Shown here one piece after another: positions 25,430 to 33,841 of a stretch of DNA of 64,000 nucleotides. The notes under the pieces are model-generated. The model saw only the letters and a program-made list of their open reading frames with translations. It was not told the DNA's origin and searched no databases. Position 1 is the first letter of the stretch, and each line of letters starts with the position of its first letter. Location of the stretch: NCBI GenBank assembly GCA_023388055.1, contig JAEWGW010000020.1, positions 62,001 to 126,000 of the forward strand. Reading direction: 5' to 3'. The position numbers and the translations under genes were made by a program. This DNA is from Bacillota bacterium. GTDB lineage: Bacteria; Bacillota; Bacilli; Paenibacillales; NBRC-103111.

Positions 25430-26389
25430 ATGGAAACAACGTTTGCCAAAGATATGCTGACCATGATGCAATTGAAGGCCAATTTGGAAGCTTGTATTCT
25501 CGGTAAAGCCGCTGAAATTGAACTGCTGCTGACAGCTGTGCTGGCGGGGGGACATGTCCTGCTGGAGGATGTGCCCGGAACAGGGAAAACGGTCCTTATT
25601 AAGGCCTTGGCCAAATCGGTACAAGGAGAGTTCCGGAGAATCCAGTGCAACCCCGATCTGCTGCCGACGGATATTACCGGAGTTTCGATTTATCATCCTA
25701 AGCTGGAGTCCTTTGTGTTCCGGCAGGGACCGGTGTTTACGCATATTCTCCTGGTGGATGAAATTAACCGGGCGTCTACGAAGACCCAATCCGCCTTGTT
25801 CGAAGCCATGGAGGAGCATCATGTAACCGTGGATGGGGAATCCCATAGGCTGCCTGAGACGTTTCTGCTGCTGGCCACACAGAATCCTGTAGATTTTGAC
25901 GGTACGTATGTACTGCCCGAGGCGCAGCTTGACCGTTTTATGCTGAAGCTAAGTCTGGGTTACCCTGACCGGGAAGCGGAAAAAATGATTCTGTCCACCC
26001 ATGCAGCAAACCATCCGGTTAGCCGGCTTGAACCGGTCCTGGATATGGAGGGATTACAGGACATTCAAGAAAGGGTGAGGCAGATTTATGTGGATGATGC
26101 CGTTGCCGATTATGTGGTTAACTTGTCCAGGGAAACCCGGGAGCACACGGCGGTTTTCTTAGGAGCCAGTCCGCGGGCAACCATCGCCCTGCTGCAGGCG
26201 GCTAAGGCACTGGCTTATTTGCGCAGCCGCACCTATGTCACGCCAGATGATGTGAAATATCTGGTTCCATATGTATTCGGGCACCGGTTAATCCTCCACC
26301 CCGAGGCAAGAATGGACGGTGGAGCTTTGGAGGCCTTATTCCAATCCATATTCCAGCGGGTGCCGGTCCCGGTTAGGGTGGAGCGTTGA
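25430..26389 (+). CDS. MoxR-family AAA+ ATPase
   Basis: ATP-driven chaperone of the MoxR class, usually acting with a DUF58 and other von Willebrand-like partners to mature or activate envelope proteins. Walker A is DVPGTGKTVLIKAL, Walker B is ILLVDEINRAS, sensor 1 is LLATQNPVDFDGTY, and the conserved PEAQLDRFMLKL follows. The C-terminal lid helix region contains GASPRATIALLQAAKALA. Length of 319 residues is typical. It is the first gene of a tightly packed operon; its TGA overlaps the start of the DUF58 gene. Confidence 0.94.
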   Translation: METTFAKDMLTMMQLKANLEACILGKAAEIELLLTAVLAGGHVLLEDVPGTGKTVLIKALAKSVQGEFRRIQCNPDLLPTDITGVSIYHPKLESFVFRQGPVFTHILLVDEINRASTKTQSALFEAMEEHHVTVDGESHRLPETFLLLATQNPVDFDGTYVLPEAQLDRFMLKLSLGYPDREAEKMILSTHAANHPVSRLEPVLDMEGLQDIQERVRQIYVDDAVADYVVNLSRETREHTAVFLGASPRATIALLQAAKALAYLRSRTYVTPDDVKYLVPYVFGHRLILHPEARMDGGALEALFQSIFQRVPVPVRVER

Positions 26390-27660
26390 TGGCAGGGCTG
26401 CAACCGGCGAAGAATGCAGGGCAAATTTCCGGGTTGGGGAAAAGGATTCCTGTTTCCGGTCGTTTATTCGGCGTTATTCTGATATTCATCTCCAGTTTGT
26501 TCTTTATGCTGATACAGGGTGGCCAGCTTGCTGCCATGATCTTCATTATCGTTACCTCAGTGTGTCTCTATCTGGTCATAAGCCGTTGGAGCGGAATCTC
26601 CAGAGCGGGGATCGTTCGTACCTTCCCCGGCTCCGGCCATCATGCGCTTATGGAGGCGGGGACACCTCTTCGGGTAAGCCTCCAGGTACAGCTTCCGGGG
26701 TATTGGCCCCTTCCTTACCTCAATGTGAAGGAGCGGTTGGTCCGCCGGGACGGGAGAGAGGAAACGGTGGAAACCTTGCTTGTTCCCGGCTGGAAGCGGA
26801 GGGCAGAGCTTACCTACCGGACAGCGCCGCTTGGCAGAGGCTTTTACAGCTTCGCAGATACGGAATGCACAACCGGAGACATCTTCGGATTGTTTCAGCA
26901 GCGCAGGAGGTTCGGGTTGACGGATACCGTTGCGGTGCTGCCGCAAAAGGTGTTTATCCGGGAATGGAAGCAATTGACCCGGATGTTCCAAGGCGGCCGC
27001 CATTCCTCCGCAACGGCCCGTTATCCCCGGGAGACCATGCAGCCCAACGGTGTGCGCGAGTTCGTCTCCGGAGACAGACTGTCCCGTATTCACTGGAACG
27101 CCACCGCCAAAACCGGCGACTGGAAAACAAGGGAGTTTGAGCGGGAGGCTGTCCCCCGGGTGATGATCATCCTGGACAGGGAAAAACAAGCCTATCCTAG
27201 CCGGGAGCATGTGGAGCTGGCTGTTTCCACGGCCATTTCCCTTGCGGATTATACCATCGGGCAGGGACTGGCGGTGGGACTTCTGTCCGCAGGGAAAACC
27301 TCCACGTATGTGGAGCCGAAGCCGGGCAGCGCCCACCTCAAAGGAATCGCGAACCATCTGATTGATGTGGAACCGGACAGCGGGCTGCCTCTGATGGAGG
27401 TGCTCCGGGAATGGGCCAAGGTTCTTGTCCCCGGTTTATTCCTGATTATTGTCTCCCCGCAATCCGGGGCAGCCATGACCCGGCCCCTGGCCTGGATCAA
27501 ACAGCGGGGCATAAACGGCTGCCACATGTGGATCGCCCCCGGCACGGACCTGTCCGAGCGGGAGCAGTGGAGCGGGCCCTTGGGGGCGGCTGGTGCCTGG
27601 GGGTATGCCATACCATCGCTGGATGAGCTTGCTCTTGAATTGGAGGACCGGATGAAATGA
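26389..27660 (+). CDS. DUF58 domain protein (MoxR partner)
   Basis: Membrane-anchored DUF58 protein of 423 residues. Two adjacent hydrophobic helices near residues 22-65 are followed by an immunoglobulin-like stretch and the DUF58 core FVSGDRLSRIHWNATAKTGD, with the basic continuation KTREFEREAVPRVMIILD forming the start of a von Willebrand-like fold. ATG 26389 is chosen over TTG 26386; it overlaps the MoxR stop as TGATG, and GGTGGAG is eight bases upstream. Its own stop overlaps the next ATG (27657). MoxR, DUF58 and transglutaminase genes form a conserved trio whose precise substrate is unknown in most bacteria. Confidence 0.93.
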   Translation: MAGLQPAKNAGQISGLGKRIPVSGRLFGVILIFISSLFFMLIQGGQLAAMIFIIVTSVCLYLVISRWSGISRAGIVRTFPGSGHHALMEAGTPLRVSLQVQLPGYWPLPYLNVKERLVRRDGREETVETLLVPGWKRRAELTYRTAPLGRGFYSFADTECTTGDIFGLFQQRRRFGLTDTVAVLPQKVFIREWKQLTRMFQGGRHSSATARYPRETMQPNGVREFVSGDRLSRIHWNATAKTGDWKTREFEREAVPRVMIILDREKQAYPSREHVELAVSTAISLADYTIGQGLAVGLLSAGKTSTYVEPKPGSAHLKGIANHLIDVEPDSGLPLMEVLREWAKVLVPGLFLIIVSPQSGAAMTRPLAWIKQRGINGCHMWIAPGTDLSEREQWSGPLGAAGAWGYAIPSLDELALELEDRMK

Positions 27661-29909
27661 AACAGCAGCGATGGAAGATCATCATATGGGGGAATTGGCC
27701 GGGAGGACTTTCGGTTGTATTAACGGGTTTGTTTCTCCTGCAGTACGTCCTGTGGATGCAGAAGGAGGATGGAGTCTGGCTGCCGGAAACCGTGACGGTG
27801 GTTAAGCTCACGCTTCTGTTCACCGTGTTGACTGAGCTAATGGGCTTTTTGCCCTGGCTGCTCCGGCAGCTGCTCCAGCTCACGTTCTTATTTTCGGTGA
27901 CCGGCTATATGACCGGCTATGTATCTGTCTGGCGGAAGCCGGTGGAGCTTAAGGACACCATTCTGCTGATCCAAGAGAATGTCAATCAGTTAGAGCCCTT
28001 CATCTGGTTTGCCTTATCCGCATGGCTGATTACCTTGTTTGCCATCTCCATGATGAAGACGAAGAAGCTGGTTATCACGGTGTTGGTACTCACTGTTATT
28101 GCCTTTGCGGTCCGTGATTCCTTCGGCACTCTTGACCTGCGGGGAGAGGTGGGGATAGTGATATTCTGCGGCCTGCTGCTTATCATCCTCTGTCATGCTG
28201 CCGATTTGAAAAAAAGCAATCCGGAAGGCGGACCGCAGATTTCCCGTTATGCCTCATTTATTACTCTGCCTGCGGCCCTTCTTCTTATCCTTGTGGTATT
28301 TCTTGGCATGCAGGCTCCCCGTGTCCGGCCAATGTTAACGGATCCCTATACCCTCTGGACTAACCTGCAAACGAACCGTTCCTTCTTATCCACAGGCGGA
28401 AACTCCTCCATCTTTACCCTGGGCGGAGGCGCCGTCTCCGGTTATGGCCGGGATGATTCATCTCTGGGCGGACAGCTGACCTTGAATCAAACGCCGGTGA
28501 TGTCGGTGGTTTCGCCCCAGCGCAGCTATTGGCGCGGTGAAACCCGTTCCCATTATACCGGGGAAGGGTGGGTCACCAGTGAGGTGGAACGGGAAGCGGT
28601 ATTGTCCCCCGTCTCTGCAAAGCTGCCCGTAGCCTCAGTACGGGAATCAGATTCCTCCCGCCTCCAAACGGTGGAGGTGGCCCAGACGGTTACCATGGCT
28701 GAATTAGGAAAGGAATATCCGGTGCTTTTCGGCGCGTATGCCATTGACAGGGTGCGGAGTATCACAACCGATGGCCCGGGCGTTGACTTATCTCCCCTTC
28801 AATGGTCGCCGCGGTTATCCGAGCTGAGATGGACAGGGAGCAGCCAGCGGATTTACCCGGTTTCATATACCCTGACCTCGAAGATCCCGGTGGTGAGGGA
28901 GGAGGAGCTGCGCAAGCTCCCGGCGGCTCTGCCATCCACTGCCGGACTGGAGGACTATCTGGCGCTTCCGGAATCACTCCCGGCCCGGGTAAGGGAATTG
29001 GCCATGCAGGTGACCGCACCTGGGCAGAACCTCTACGACAAGGTGAAGCGGCTGGAGCAATACCTGGCTGCTACGTTTCCCTATACGACTACACCTAATT
29101 TGAATGCAGGCCAAAGCAAGGACTTTGTGGACCGGTTTTTGTTCGAAATCAAGGAAGGCTATTGTGACTATTTCTCCACTGCCATGGCGGTAATGCTGCG
29201 CTCCATCGACATTCCCTCCCGCTGGGTCAAAGGTTTTGCACCGGGAGAAGCTGCGTCGGAGGGAGAATATCTGGTCCGCAATTCCGACGCCCACTCGTGG
29301 GTGGAGGTATATTTTCCCGGATACGGCTGGCTTCCGTTCGAGCCTACATCCGGCTTCTCTCTCCCAGTTAATGGGTTGGAGGCGAATGCAGCCGCTGAGC
29401 TGGTACCGGAGGTTTCGGCGGAGCCGGAAGCAACCAGCGCGCCGGAGCAAGCTGCTCCCGCTGAGCCGGCTGCAGCTGCTGCTGAGCCGATTATCCGGGG
29501 CAGCTTCCTTGGATGGGGAGCAGGTGTGGCCGCGGCAGCCGTTCTTCTGGGTTTCGGTTGGGTTTTCCGGCGGTACCTCCCCTTTTTGCGTAGCATCCGG
29601 CCCATTACTGGTCCGTTGAGTACGAACCGGCAGGTGTTAATGGAAATGGAGCGTTTCCTGCATGATGCCAGACGCAAAGGCTATTCCCGCAAGGAGCATG
29701 AGACCGTAAGGGAAGCCGTGCAGCGTTGGGGCAAGGAAGGAAACGGGGCGGAGCCAGGGGATGTTGAAGCCATTCTGCTGCTGTTTGAAAAAGCCAAGTA
29801 CAGTGATCTGCCGGTTACAGAAGAGGAGCTTACCGCACTGATTACGAGGATGCAGGAAATCAGGGAACGATGGAAAAAAGGAGGAGGTCAGGCCTATGTT
29901 AAAGCATGA
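27657..29909 (+). CDS. Membrane protein with extracellular transglutaminase-like domain
   Basis: Third member of the MoxR-DUF58 trio, 750 residues. About six transmembrane helices occupy residues 15-220. An extracellular part contains the transglutaminase-like core: Cys in IKEGYCDYFSTAMAVMLR, His in NSDAHSWVEVYFPGYGW and the third position in LPFEPTSGF, where Glu stands in place of the usual Asp at PFDPT. An Ala/Pro/Glu-rich linker (VSAEPEATSAPEQAAP) leads to a last helix near 620-640 and a cytoplasmic DUF4129-type tail (KGYSRKEHETVREAVQRWGK). It could cross-link or cleave wall peptides. A 29-residue gene begins inside its last 14 bases. Confidence 0.92.
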   Translation: MKQQRWKIIIWGNWPGGLSVVLTGLFLLQYVLWMQKEDGVWLPETVTVVKLTLLFTVLTELMGFLPWLLRQLLQLTFLFSVTGYMTGYVSVWRKPVELKDTILLIQENVNQLEPFIWFALSAWLITLFAISMMKTKKLVITVLVLTVIAFAVRDSFGTLDLRGEVGIVIFCGLLLIILCHAADLKKSNPEGGPQISRYASFITLPAALLLILVVFLGMQAPRVRPMLTDPYTLWTNLQTNRSFLSTGGNSSIFTLGGGAVSGYGRDDSSLGGQLTLNQTPVMSVVSPQRSYWRGETRSHYTGEGWVTSEVEREAVLSPVSAKLPVASVRESDSSRLQTVEVAQTVTMAELGKEYPVLFGAYAIDRVRSITTDGPGVDLSPLQWSPRLSELRWTGSSQRIYPVSYTLTSKIPVVREEELRKLPAALPSTAGLEDYLALPESLPARVRELAMQVTAPGQNLYDKVKRLEQYLAATFPYTTTPNLNAGQSKDFVDRFLFEIKEGYCDYFSTAMAVMLRSIDIPSRWVKGFAPGEAASEGEYLVRNSDAHSWVEVYFPGYGWLPFEPTSGFSLPVNGLEANAAAELVPEVSAEPEATSAPEQAAPAEPAAAAAEPIIRGSFLGWGAGVAAAAVLLGFGWVFRRYLPFLRSIRPITGPLSTNRQVLMEMERFLHDARRKGYSRKEHETVREAVQRWGKEGNGAEPGDVEAILLLFEKAKYSDLPVTEEELTALITRMQEIRERWKKGGGQAYVKA

Positions 29910-29985
29910 TAACCGGAAGTGGATGCTGGCGGCCTTTTGGACAGGGATTCTGATGATCGCCCTGCTCTTATTCTATAATCTGTGA
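29896..29985 (+). CDS. 29-residue single-helix membrane peptide overlapping the transglutaminase gene
   Basis: Small open frame, basic N-terminus MLKHDNRKWM followed by one hydrophobic helix LAAFWTGILMIALLLFYNL. A very strong site AAAGGAGGAGG lies about eight bases before ATG 29896, and the first 14 bases overlap the end of the preceding gene in another frame, a classic arrangement for coupled translation. Directly after its stop comes a terminator, so the peptide is inside the operon. Its position suggests a regulator or assembly factor for the membrane transglutaminase, but this is inference. Confidence 0.6.
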   Translation: MLKHDNRKWMLAAFWTGILMIALLLFYNL

Positions 29986-29993
29986 ATGGATGG

Positions 29994-30015
29994 GCCCGCG
30001 TATAGCGGGCTTTTC
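29994..30015 (+). terminator. Rho-independent terminator of the MoxR operon
   Basis: GCCCGC (29994-29999) with GCGGGC (30005-30010) and TTTTCTT. The convergent CPBP gene ends one base later. Confidence 0.8.
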
Positions 30016-30708
30016 TTATTGGCGTGCAGGAACCCTGTATTTGATCCATATGAAGAGGATAAGCGGCAATGCTATATTCGAAGCGATGAAGAAGAACAGG
30101 GAGGGCAGGCCGGTCAGGGGTGTATAGTCTGCACCTTTTACAGGAATCAGCAATTGGTTTCCCAGAGGACCGTCGGAGAAGAGGATTGCAGTGGTGACGT
30201 TCCAGCCCAGATGGCTGCCCGCTGCGATAGCTACGGAGCCTGATGCCGCATACGCATACGCCCACACCAGCCCCATCATAAACGTGGTGGCAAACACAAT
30301 AATCATAGCAGGAATATTACCGAACAAACCGTACGAAAACCAATGGTAGGCTCCAAACGAGACTGATGAAAGAACAATCCCCCACCGGACTCCCAACCAT
30401 CGAATCAGCAGGACAAGCAGCGCCCCCCGGAAGAGCAGCTCCTCAAACCATACGGACTTCAAGCTCCACCAGCCGGCGGAGAAAAGTTGAGACCACCCAT
30501 AGCTGGAGTTCATTTCCCAACCTGCAGAAGTAATGAATGACCCCGTCCATTTGACGACTACACAAACAGCCAGACCAATCAATAACGAAACTCCAAACTG
30601 CCGCAACCGCAGAATCATCGGACTGTATCCGAGTACGGACAGCGGCTGTTTGATTGTAAACCGAAGCAAAACCCATGACAACAGCAGGATCAAGATAATG
30701 CCGATCAT
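30016..30708 (-). CDS. CPBP-family intramembrane metalloprotease
   Basis: Integral membrane protein of the CAAX-protease/Abi family, 230 residues and about six to seven helices. The three metal-site motifs are present: EExxxR as WFEELLFRGAL, FxxxH as SFGAYHWF, and HxxxN as GSHLGWNVT. Members act in prenyl-protein processing in eukaryotes; bacterial members are often bacteriocin-immunity or stress-related, with unknown substrates. GAAGGAG precedes the ATG. It converges on the transglutaminase operon and is divergent from the tetR gene by 160 bases. Confidence 0.9.
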   Translation of the reverse strand: MIGIILILLLSWVLLRFTIKQPLSVLGYSPMILRLRQFGVSLLIGLAVCVVVKWTGSFITSAGWEMNSSYGWSQLFSAGWWSLKSVWFEELLFRGALLVLLIRWLGVRWGIVLSSVSFGAYHWFSYGLFGNIPAMIIVFATTFMMGLVWAYAYAASGSVAIAAGSHLGWNVTTAILFSDGPLGNQLLIPVKGADYTPLTGLPSLFFFIASNIALPLILFIWIKYRVPARQ

Positions 30709-30868
30709 AAAAAACGCTCCTTCAGTCTATACGGTATGGGCTATATACGCATGGTGGAGGAAAAGGTTTCCACTTTATCTCATCCGCATCCGGTACTTGA
30801 TCCTCATCTATAAATAAGGTATATTGTTTTTACATTGACATTACCGCAGGTCTAAAAAAGGAGGAGCT

Positions 30869-31489
30869 ATGTCACCACGTACCAGGGAACAGAATGATGC
30901 CATCCGGGAGATGCGGATGGGGCAAATTATGCAGGCGGCGGCAGACGTATATCTGGAGAAGGGCATTCATTTGGAAATCCGGGATGTTGCCGTGAAGGCA
31001 GAGCTGGGTTACGGAACGGTGTATCATTATTATAAGAATAAGCACATGCTTCTGGAGGATTTGCTGTGGGATGCCCTGGCTCGAACGGAGGAGGCGGTAG
31101 CACCTGCTTTGACAGGGGAGGGGGATTCGTTGAAGCGGGCAGCGTCCTTCTCCCGACTGCTTCTACAGGCATGCGTTCAGGATCCTTCCATATTTATTCT
31201 GCTCAAAACGGTTGCGGATAACTTCCACCACTTCCCGGGGAACCGGTTCAGTAAGCTGTTTGAGAATTTTCAGCAACGGATTTTCTTGCCGTTTGCAGGA
31301 ATGATCCGGGAAGGCGCCGGGTCTGTTGCGTCACCGGAGAAAACCGCGAATCAAATATTCGGCTCATTGGTTGGCTGTGCTGGGCTCAATATCCACCACC
31401 ATATGGGCCACGAAATGGACGTGGACGGGATTGTCAGTATGATTTTTTCAGGTTTGCAGCAGAAGGGGAGTTTGGAATGGTCATCCTGA
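30869..31489 (+). CDS. TetR/AcrR-family transcriptional regulator
   Basis: Ligand-responsive repressor, 206 residues. The DNA-binding domain is clear: MGQIMQAAADVYLEKGIHLEI, RDVAVKAELGYGTVYHYYKNK, then a helical ligand domain without recognisable specificity. AAAAGGAGGAGCT precedes ATG 30869. It overlaps the methionine aminopeptidase gene by 13 bases, so the two are co-transcribed; this pairing is unusual for a housekeeping enzyme and suggests the aminopeptidase copy is a regulated accessory one. Confidence 0.92.
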   Translation: MSPRTREQNDAIREMRMGQIMQAAADVYLEKGIHLEIRDVAVKAELGYGTVYHYYKNKHMLLEDLLWDALARTEEAVAPALTGEGDSLKRAASFSRLLLQACVQDPSIFILLKTVADNFHHFPGNRFSKLFENFQQRIFLPFAGMIREGAGSVASPEKTANQIFGSLVGCAGLNIHHHMGHEMDVDGIVSMIFSGLQQKGSLEWSS

Positions 31490-32226
31490 AATCAAAAGCA
31501 GAGATTGAAGCTATGAAAACAGCGGGCGGCATCGTGGCGGCATTCCACCAGGCGATTGCAGGGATGATTCAGCCTGGAATCACGACCCATGAAATCGAGT
31601 TGTTTGCCGTACGGTTCCTGAAGGAACATAACGCCCGTGCTTATACGGTTGGTTATAACGGTTATCCGTATGCCACCTGCGCCTCAGTCAACGATGTGAT
31701 TGCCCACGGATTTCCCAACCGGAAGCCGCTCCAGGAGGGGGATATCGTCAAAATCGACATCGTTGCCGAGGCGGACGGCTGGATCGGCGATTCGGCTTGG
31801 TGTTATGCAGTCGGTGAGATATCGGAGGAAGCCCGTAAGCTGATGCGGGTCACGAAGGAATGTATGTATCTGGGTATTGAGAAAGCTGTTCCCGGAAACC
31901 GGATCGGGGATGTGATGCACGCGGTTCAAGCCCATGCGGAGCAAAACGGCTTCTCTGTGGTACGCGATCTGCTTGGCCATGGGGTCGGAAGGGCCATGCA
32001 TGAGGAGCCGAGTTACCCCCATGTGGGGCTCCCGGGCAAAGGCTTCCGGCTGAAGGAAGGCATGGTGTTCACCATCGAGCCCATGGTGAATGCCGGGAAA
32101 GCGGCCATGAAGGTGGATGCCGACGGATGGACCGCGAGAACTGTGGACGGTTCGTTATCCGCCCAGTACGAGCATACCATTGCCGTCACGGCAGAGGGCT
32201 CGATTATTTTGACGGAGCAAAAATAA
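31477..32226 (+). CDS. map: Type I methionine aminopeptidase
   Basis: Cytoplasmic dinuclear metalloprotease that removes N-terminal methionine. All five metal ligands can be placed: Asp in VKIDIVAEAD, Asp in IGDSAW, His in LLGHGVGRAMHEEP, Glu in FTIEPMVNAG and Glu in SAQYEHTIAV. The substrate His is in the AHGFPN region. Length of 249 residues is normal. The start lies inside the tetR gene with GAAGGGGAG upstream. As it is outside the ribosomal-protein cluster where the essential map usually lies, it is probably a second copy. Confidence 0.95.
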   Translation: MVILKSKAEIEAMKTAGGIVAAFHQAIAGMIQPGITTHEIELFAVRFLKEHNARAYTVGYNGYPYATCASVNDVIAHGFPNRKPLQEGDIVKIDIVAEADGWIGDSAWCYAVGEISEEARKLMRVTKECMYLGIEKAVPGNRIGDVMHAVQAHAEQNGFSVVRDLLGHGVGRAMHEEPSYPHVGLPGKGFRLKEGMVFTIEPMVNAGKAAMKVDADGWTARTVDGSLSAQYEHTIAVTAEGSIILTEQK

Positions 32227-32261
32227 GGTTAAGGTCCAGCATACTCATACTGGCAATGCTT

Positions 32262-32287
32262 AAAGCCGCAGAAATGCGGTTTTTTTG
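32262..32287 (+). terminator. Rho-independent terminator after map
   Basis: Stem AGCCGCA with TGCGGTT around GAAA, followed by six or seven T. Confidence 0.85.
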
Positions 32288-32362
32288 CGTTAGCGGGACT
32301 AATTCAGACCCTGGCTATGCTGAGTTTAGCAAGGCTAAATTGGGGTTGGCAAGGTTATACCT

Positions 32363-32547
32363 CTAACGGCGGTGAGCGCCGCTATTTGCCCGGAATCGGA
32401 GGTTTGTAAAATCTAACGGAAGCAGGAGACGTTATTAGGCTTAAAAGGGTCTTCCGGACGTACAATTCGACCGAATAGCGGCTGTGGCCGCCGTTAGCTT
32501 TTCAGAAGGGCTGTTTTCGCGGAAATAGAGGCTTCTACCGCCGTTAG
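32363..32547. repeat. Four-copy intergenic repeat element B (two direct, two inverted)
   Basis: Four 24-base copies of the CTAACG-N11-CGCTATT type at 32363-32386, 32413-32436 (plus strand) and 32474-32497, 32524-32547 (minus strand). Start distances are 50, 61 and 50 bases, the same layout as element A at 16459. Most copies share the core GCGGTG or GCGGCC, unlike the AATCTG core of element A. It occupies most of the 500-base gap between map and the sugar-binding gene. Confidence 0.85.
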
Positions 32548-32666
32548 AAGCTCCCACAAAAAAAATCCAACTTCCCAACAAAAAAACAACACTTTTTGGC
32601 AACAAAACACGCATCTCCATCAAAAATTTGCAAAAAAACGGATATGAAACTCCGTATACTTGCTTA

Positions 32667-32682
32667 TGAAAGCGGTTTATCA
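32667..32682 (+). promoter_or_regulatory. Weak cre-like site before the sugar importer operon
   Basis: TGAAAGCGGTTTATCA resembles a CcpA cre box but departs from the consensus near its 3' end. It lies about 50 bases before the ytfQ-like gene. Just upstream is a small inverted repeat ACGGA / TCCGT. Carbon-catabolite control of the operon is plausible, not shown. Confidence 0.4.
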
Positions 32683-32729
32683 TGAAGCTACACCAGATAT
32701 GGTGATCCAAAAGGGAGGTAATCCTCACT

Positions 32730-33764
32730 ATGAAACCCATCCAGGCAGCAGGGCTTTTTATGGCTTCCATGCTTATGCTCGTCTCAGCGGCATGCGGCAG
32801 CTCAAGCAGCAAACCAGCCAATGCCAATGAACCCTCAGCGGCGGCGACCCAAGCTGCAGCAGCAACAAAAGCACCGGCGGCAGGAAAGAAAATTACACTG
32901 GGCTTTTCCCAGGTAGGGGCAGAAAGCGGCTGGAGAACGGCTAACTCCAAGTCGGTGCAGGATGCGGCCAAGGAATCGGGCTTCGACCTGAAATTCTCTG
33001 ACGCCCAGCAAAAACAGGAAAACCAGATCAAAGCCATCCGCAACTACATCCAGCAAAAAGTGGATGTGATCGCCTTCTCTCCGGTTGTGGAATCCGGCTG
33101 GGACACCGTTCTGAAGGAAGCCAAGGATGCCGGCATTCCGGTTATTCTGACGGACCGGGCGGTGGATTCCAAGGACACCACCCTGTACAAAACCTTCATC
33201 GGCTCCGATTTTGTGGAGGAGGGACGTCGCGCCGGCAAATGGCTGGTGGACACCTACAAGGATGCCAAGGAGCAGGTTAATATTGTGGAGCTGCAGGGCA
33301 CAACCGGCTCGGCCCCAGCCAATGACCGCAAAGCAGGTTTTGAGGAAATCATCAAATCCAATCCCAATTTGAAGATCATCGCCTCCCAAACCGGAGACTT
33401 CACCCGGGCCAAGGGCAAGGAAGTCATGCAGGCCTTCCTGAAGGCCCAGAAGAAAATCGATGTGCTCTATGCCCATAATGACGACATGGCGTTGGGTGCC
33501 ATCCAAGCCATTGAAGCGGCTGGACTAAAACCCGGCAAGGATATCATCATTATCTCGGTAGACGGCGTGAAGGACGGTTTCGTCGCAGCCAGTGAAGGGA
33601 AGATCAACTTCATTGTGGAGTGCAACCCGCTTCTGGGGCCGCAGCTGATGCAAGCGGTGAAGGATGTGGTGGACGGCAAGGAAGTGACCAAGCGCATTGT
33701 GACCAAGGAAGGGGTATTTACCTCCGAGGATGCCAAGCGTGAGCTGCCCAACCGCCAATATTAA
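32730..33764 (+). CDS. ytfQ: Sugar ABC transporter substrate-binding lipoprotein, YtfQ (galactofuranose) type
   Basis: Extracellular binding lipoprotein for a furanose sugar. The lipobox is LVSAAC at about residues 17-22; an Ala/Thr-rich linker follows. The Peripla_BP_4 fold starts at ITLGFSQVGAESGWRTANSKS, a block closely resembling the galactofuranose-binding YtfQ of E. coli. Other markers are ISVDGVKDGF and IVECNPLLGPQLMQAVKD near the C-terminus. GGGAGGTAA precedes the ATG. A terminator hairpin sits between it and the ATPase gene, so the binding protein is probably made in excess. The ligand is inferred from family resemblance. Confidence 0.88.
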   Translation: MKPIQAAGLFMASMLMLVSAACGSSSSKPANANEPSAAATQAAAATKAPAAGKKITLGFSQVGAESGWRTANSKSVQDAAKESGFDLKFSDAQQKQENQIKAIRNYIQQKVDVIAFSPVVESGWDTVLKEAKDAGIPVILTDRAVDSKDTTLYKTFIGSDFVEEGRRAGKWLVDTYKDAKEQVNIVELQGTTGSAPANDRKAGFEEIIKSNPNLKIIASQTGDFTRAKGKEVMQAFLKAQKKIDVLYAHNDDMALGAIQAIEAAGLKPGKDIIIISVDGVKDGFVAASEGKINFIVECNPLLGPQLMQAVKDVVDGKEVTKRIVTKEGVFTSEDAKRELPNRQY

Positions 33765-33780
33765 GTGGAATTAAAATAAG

Positions 33781-33824
33781 AATCGGGCCGTTCTGTCACA
33801 CATAGAGGCGGCCTGATTTTTTTG
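33781..33824 (+). terminator. Intra-operon terminator (attenuator) between binding protein and ATPase genes
   Basis: AATCGGGCCG (33781-33790) pairs with CGGCCTGATT (33809-33818, one wobble) and is followed by seven T. Partial readthrough would set the usual excess of binding protein over transporter. Confidence 0.8.
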
Positions 33825-33841
33825 GGAGGAGGAGCAGAGAC

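Noticed and set aside
26319..27140. Plus-strand frame of 273 codons in the MoxR/DUF58 region
   Set aside because: Overlaps two strongly supported genes in a different frame; no motifs.
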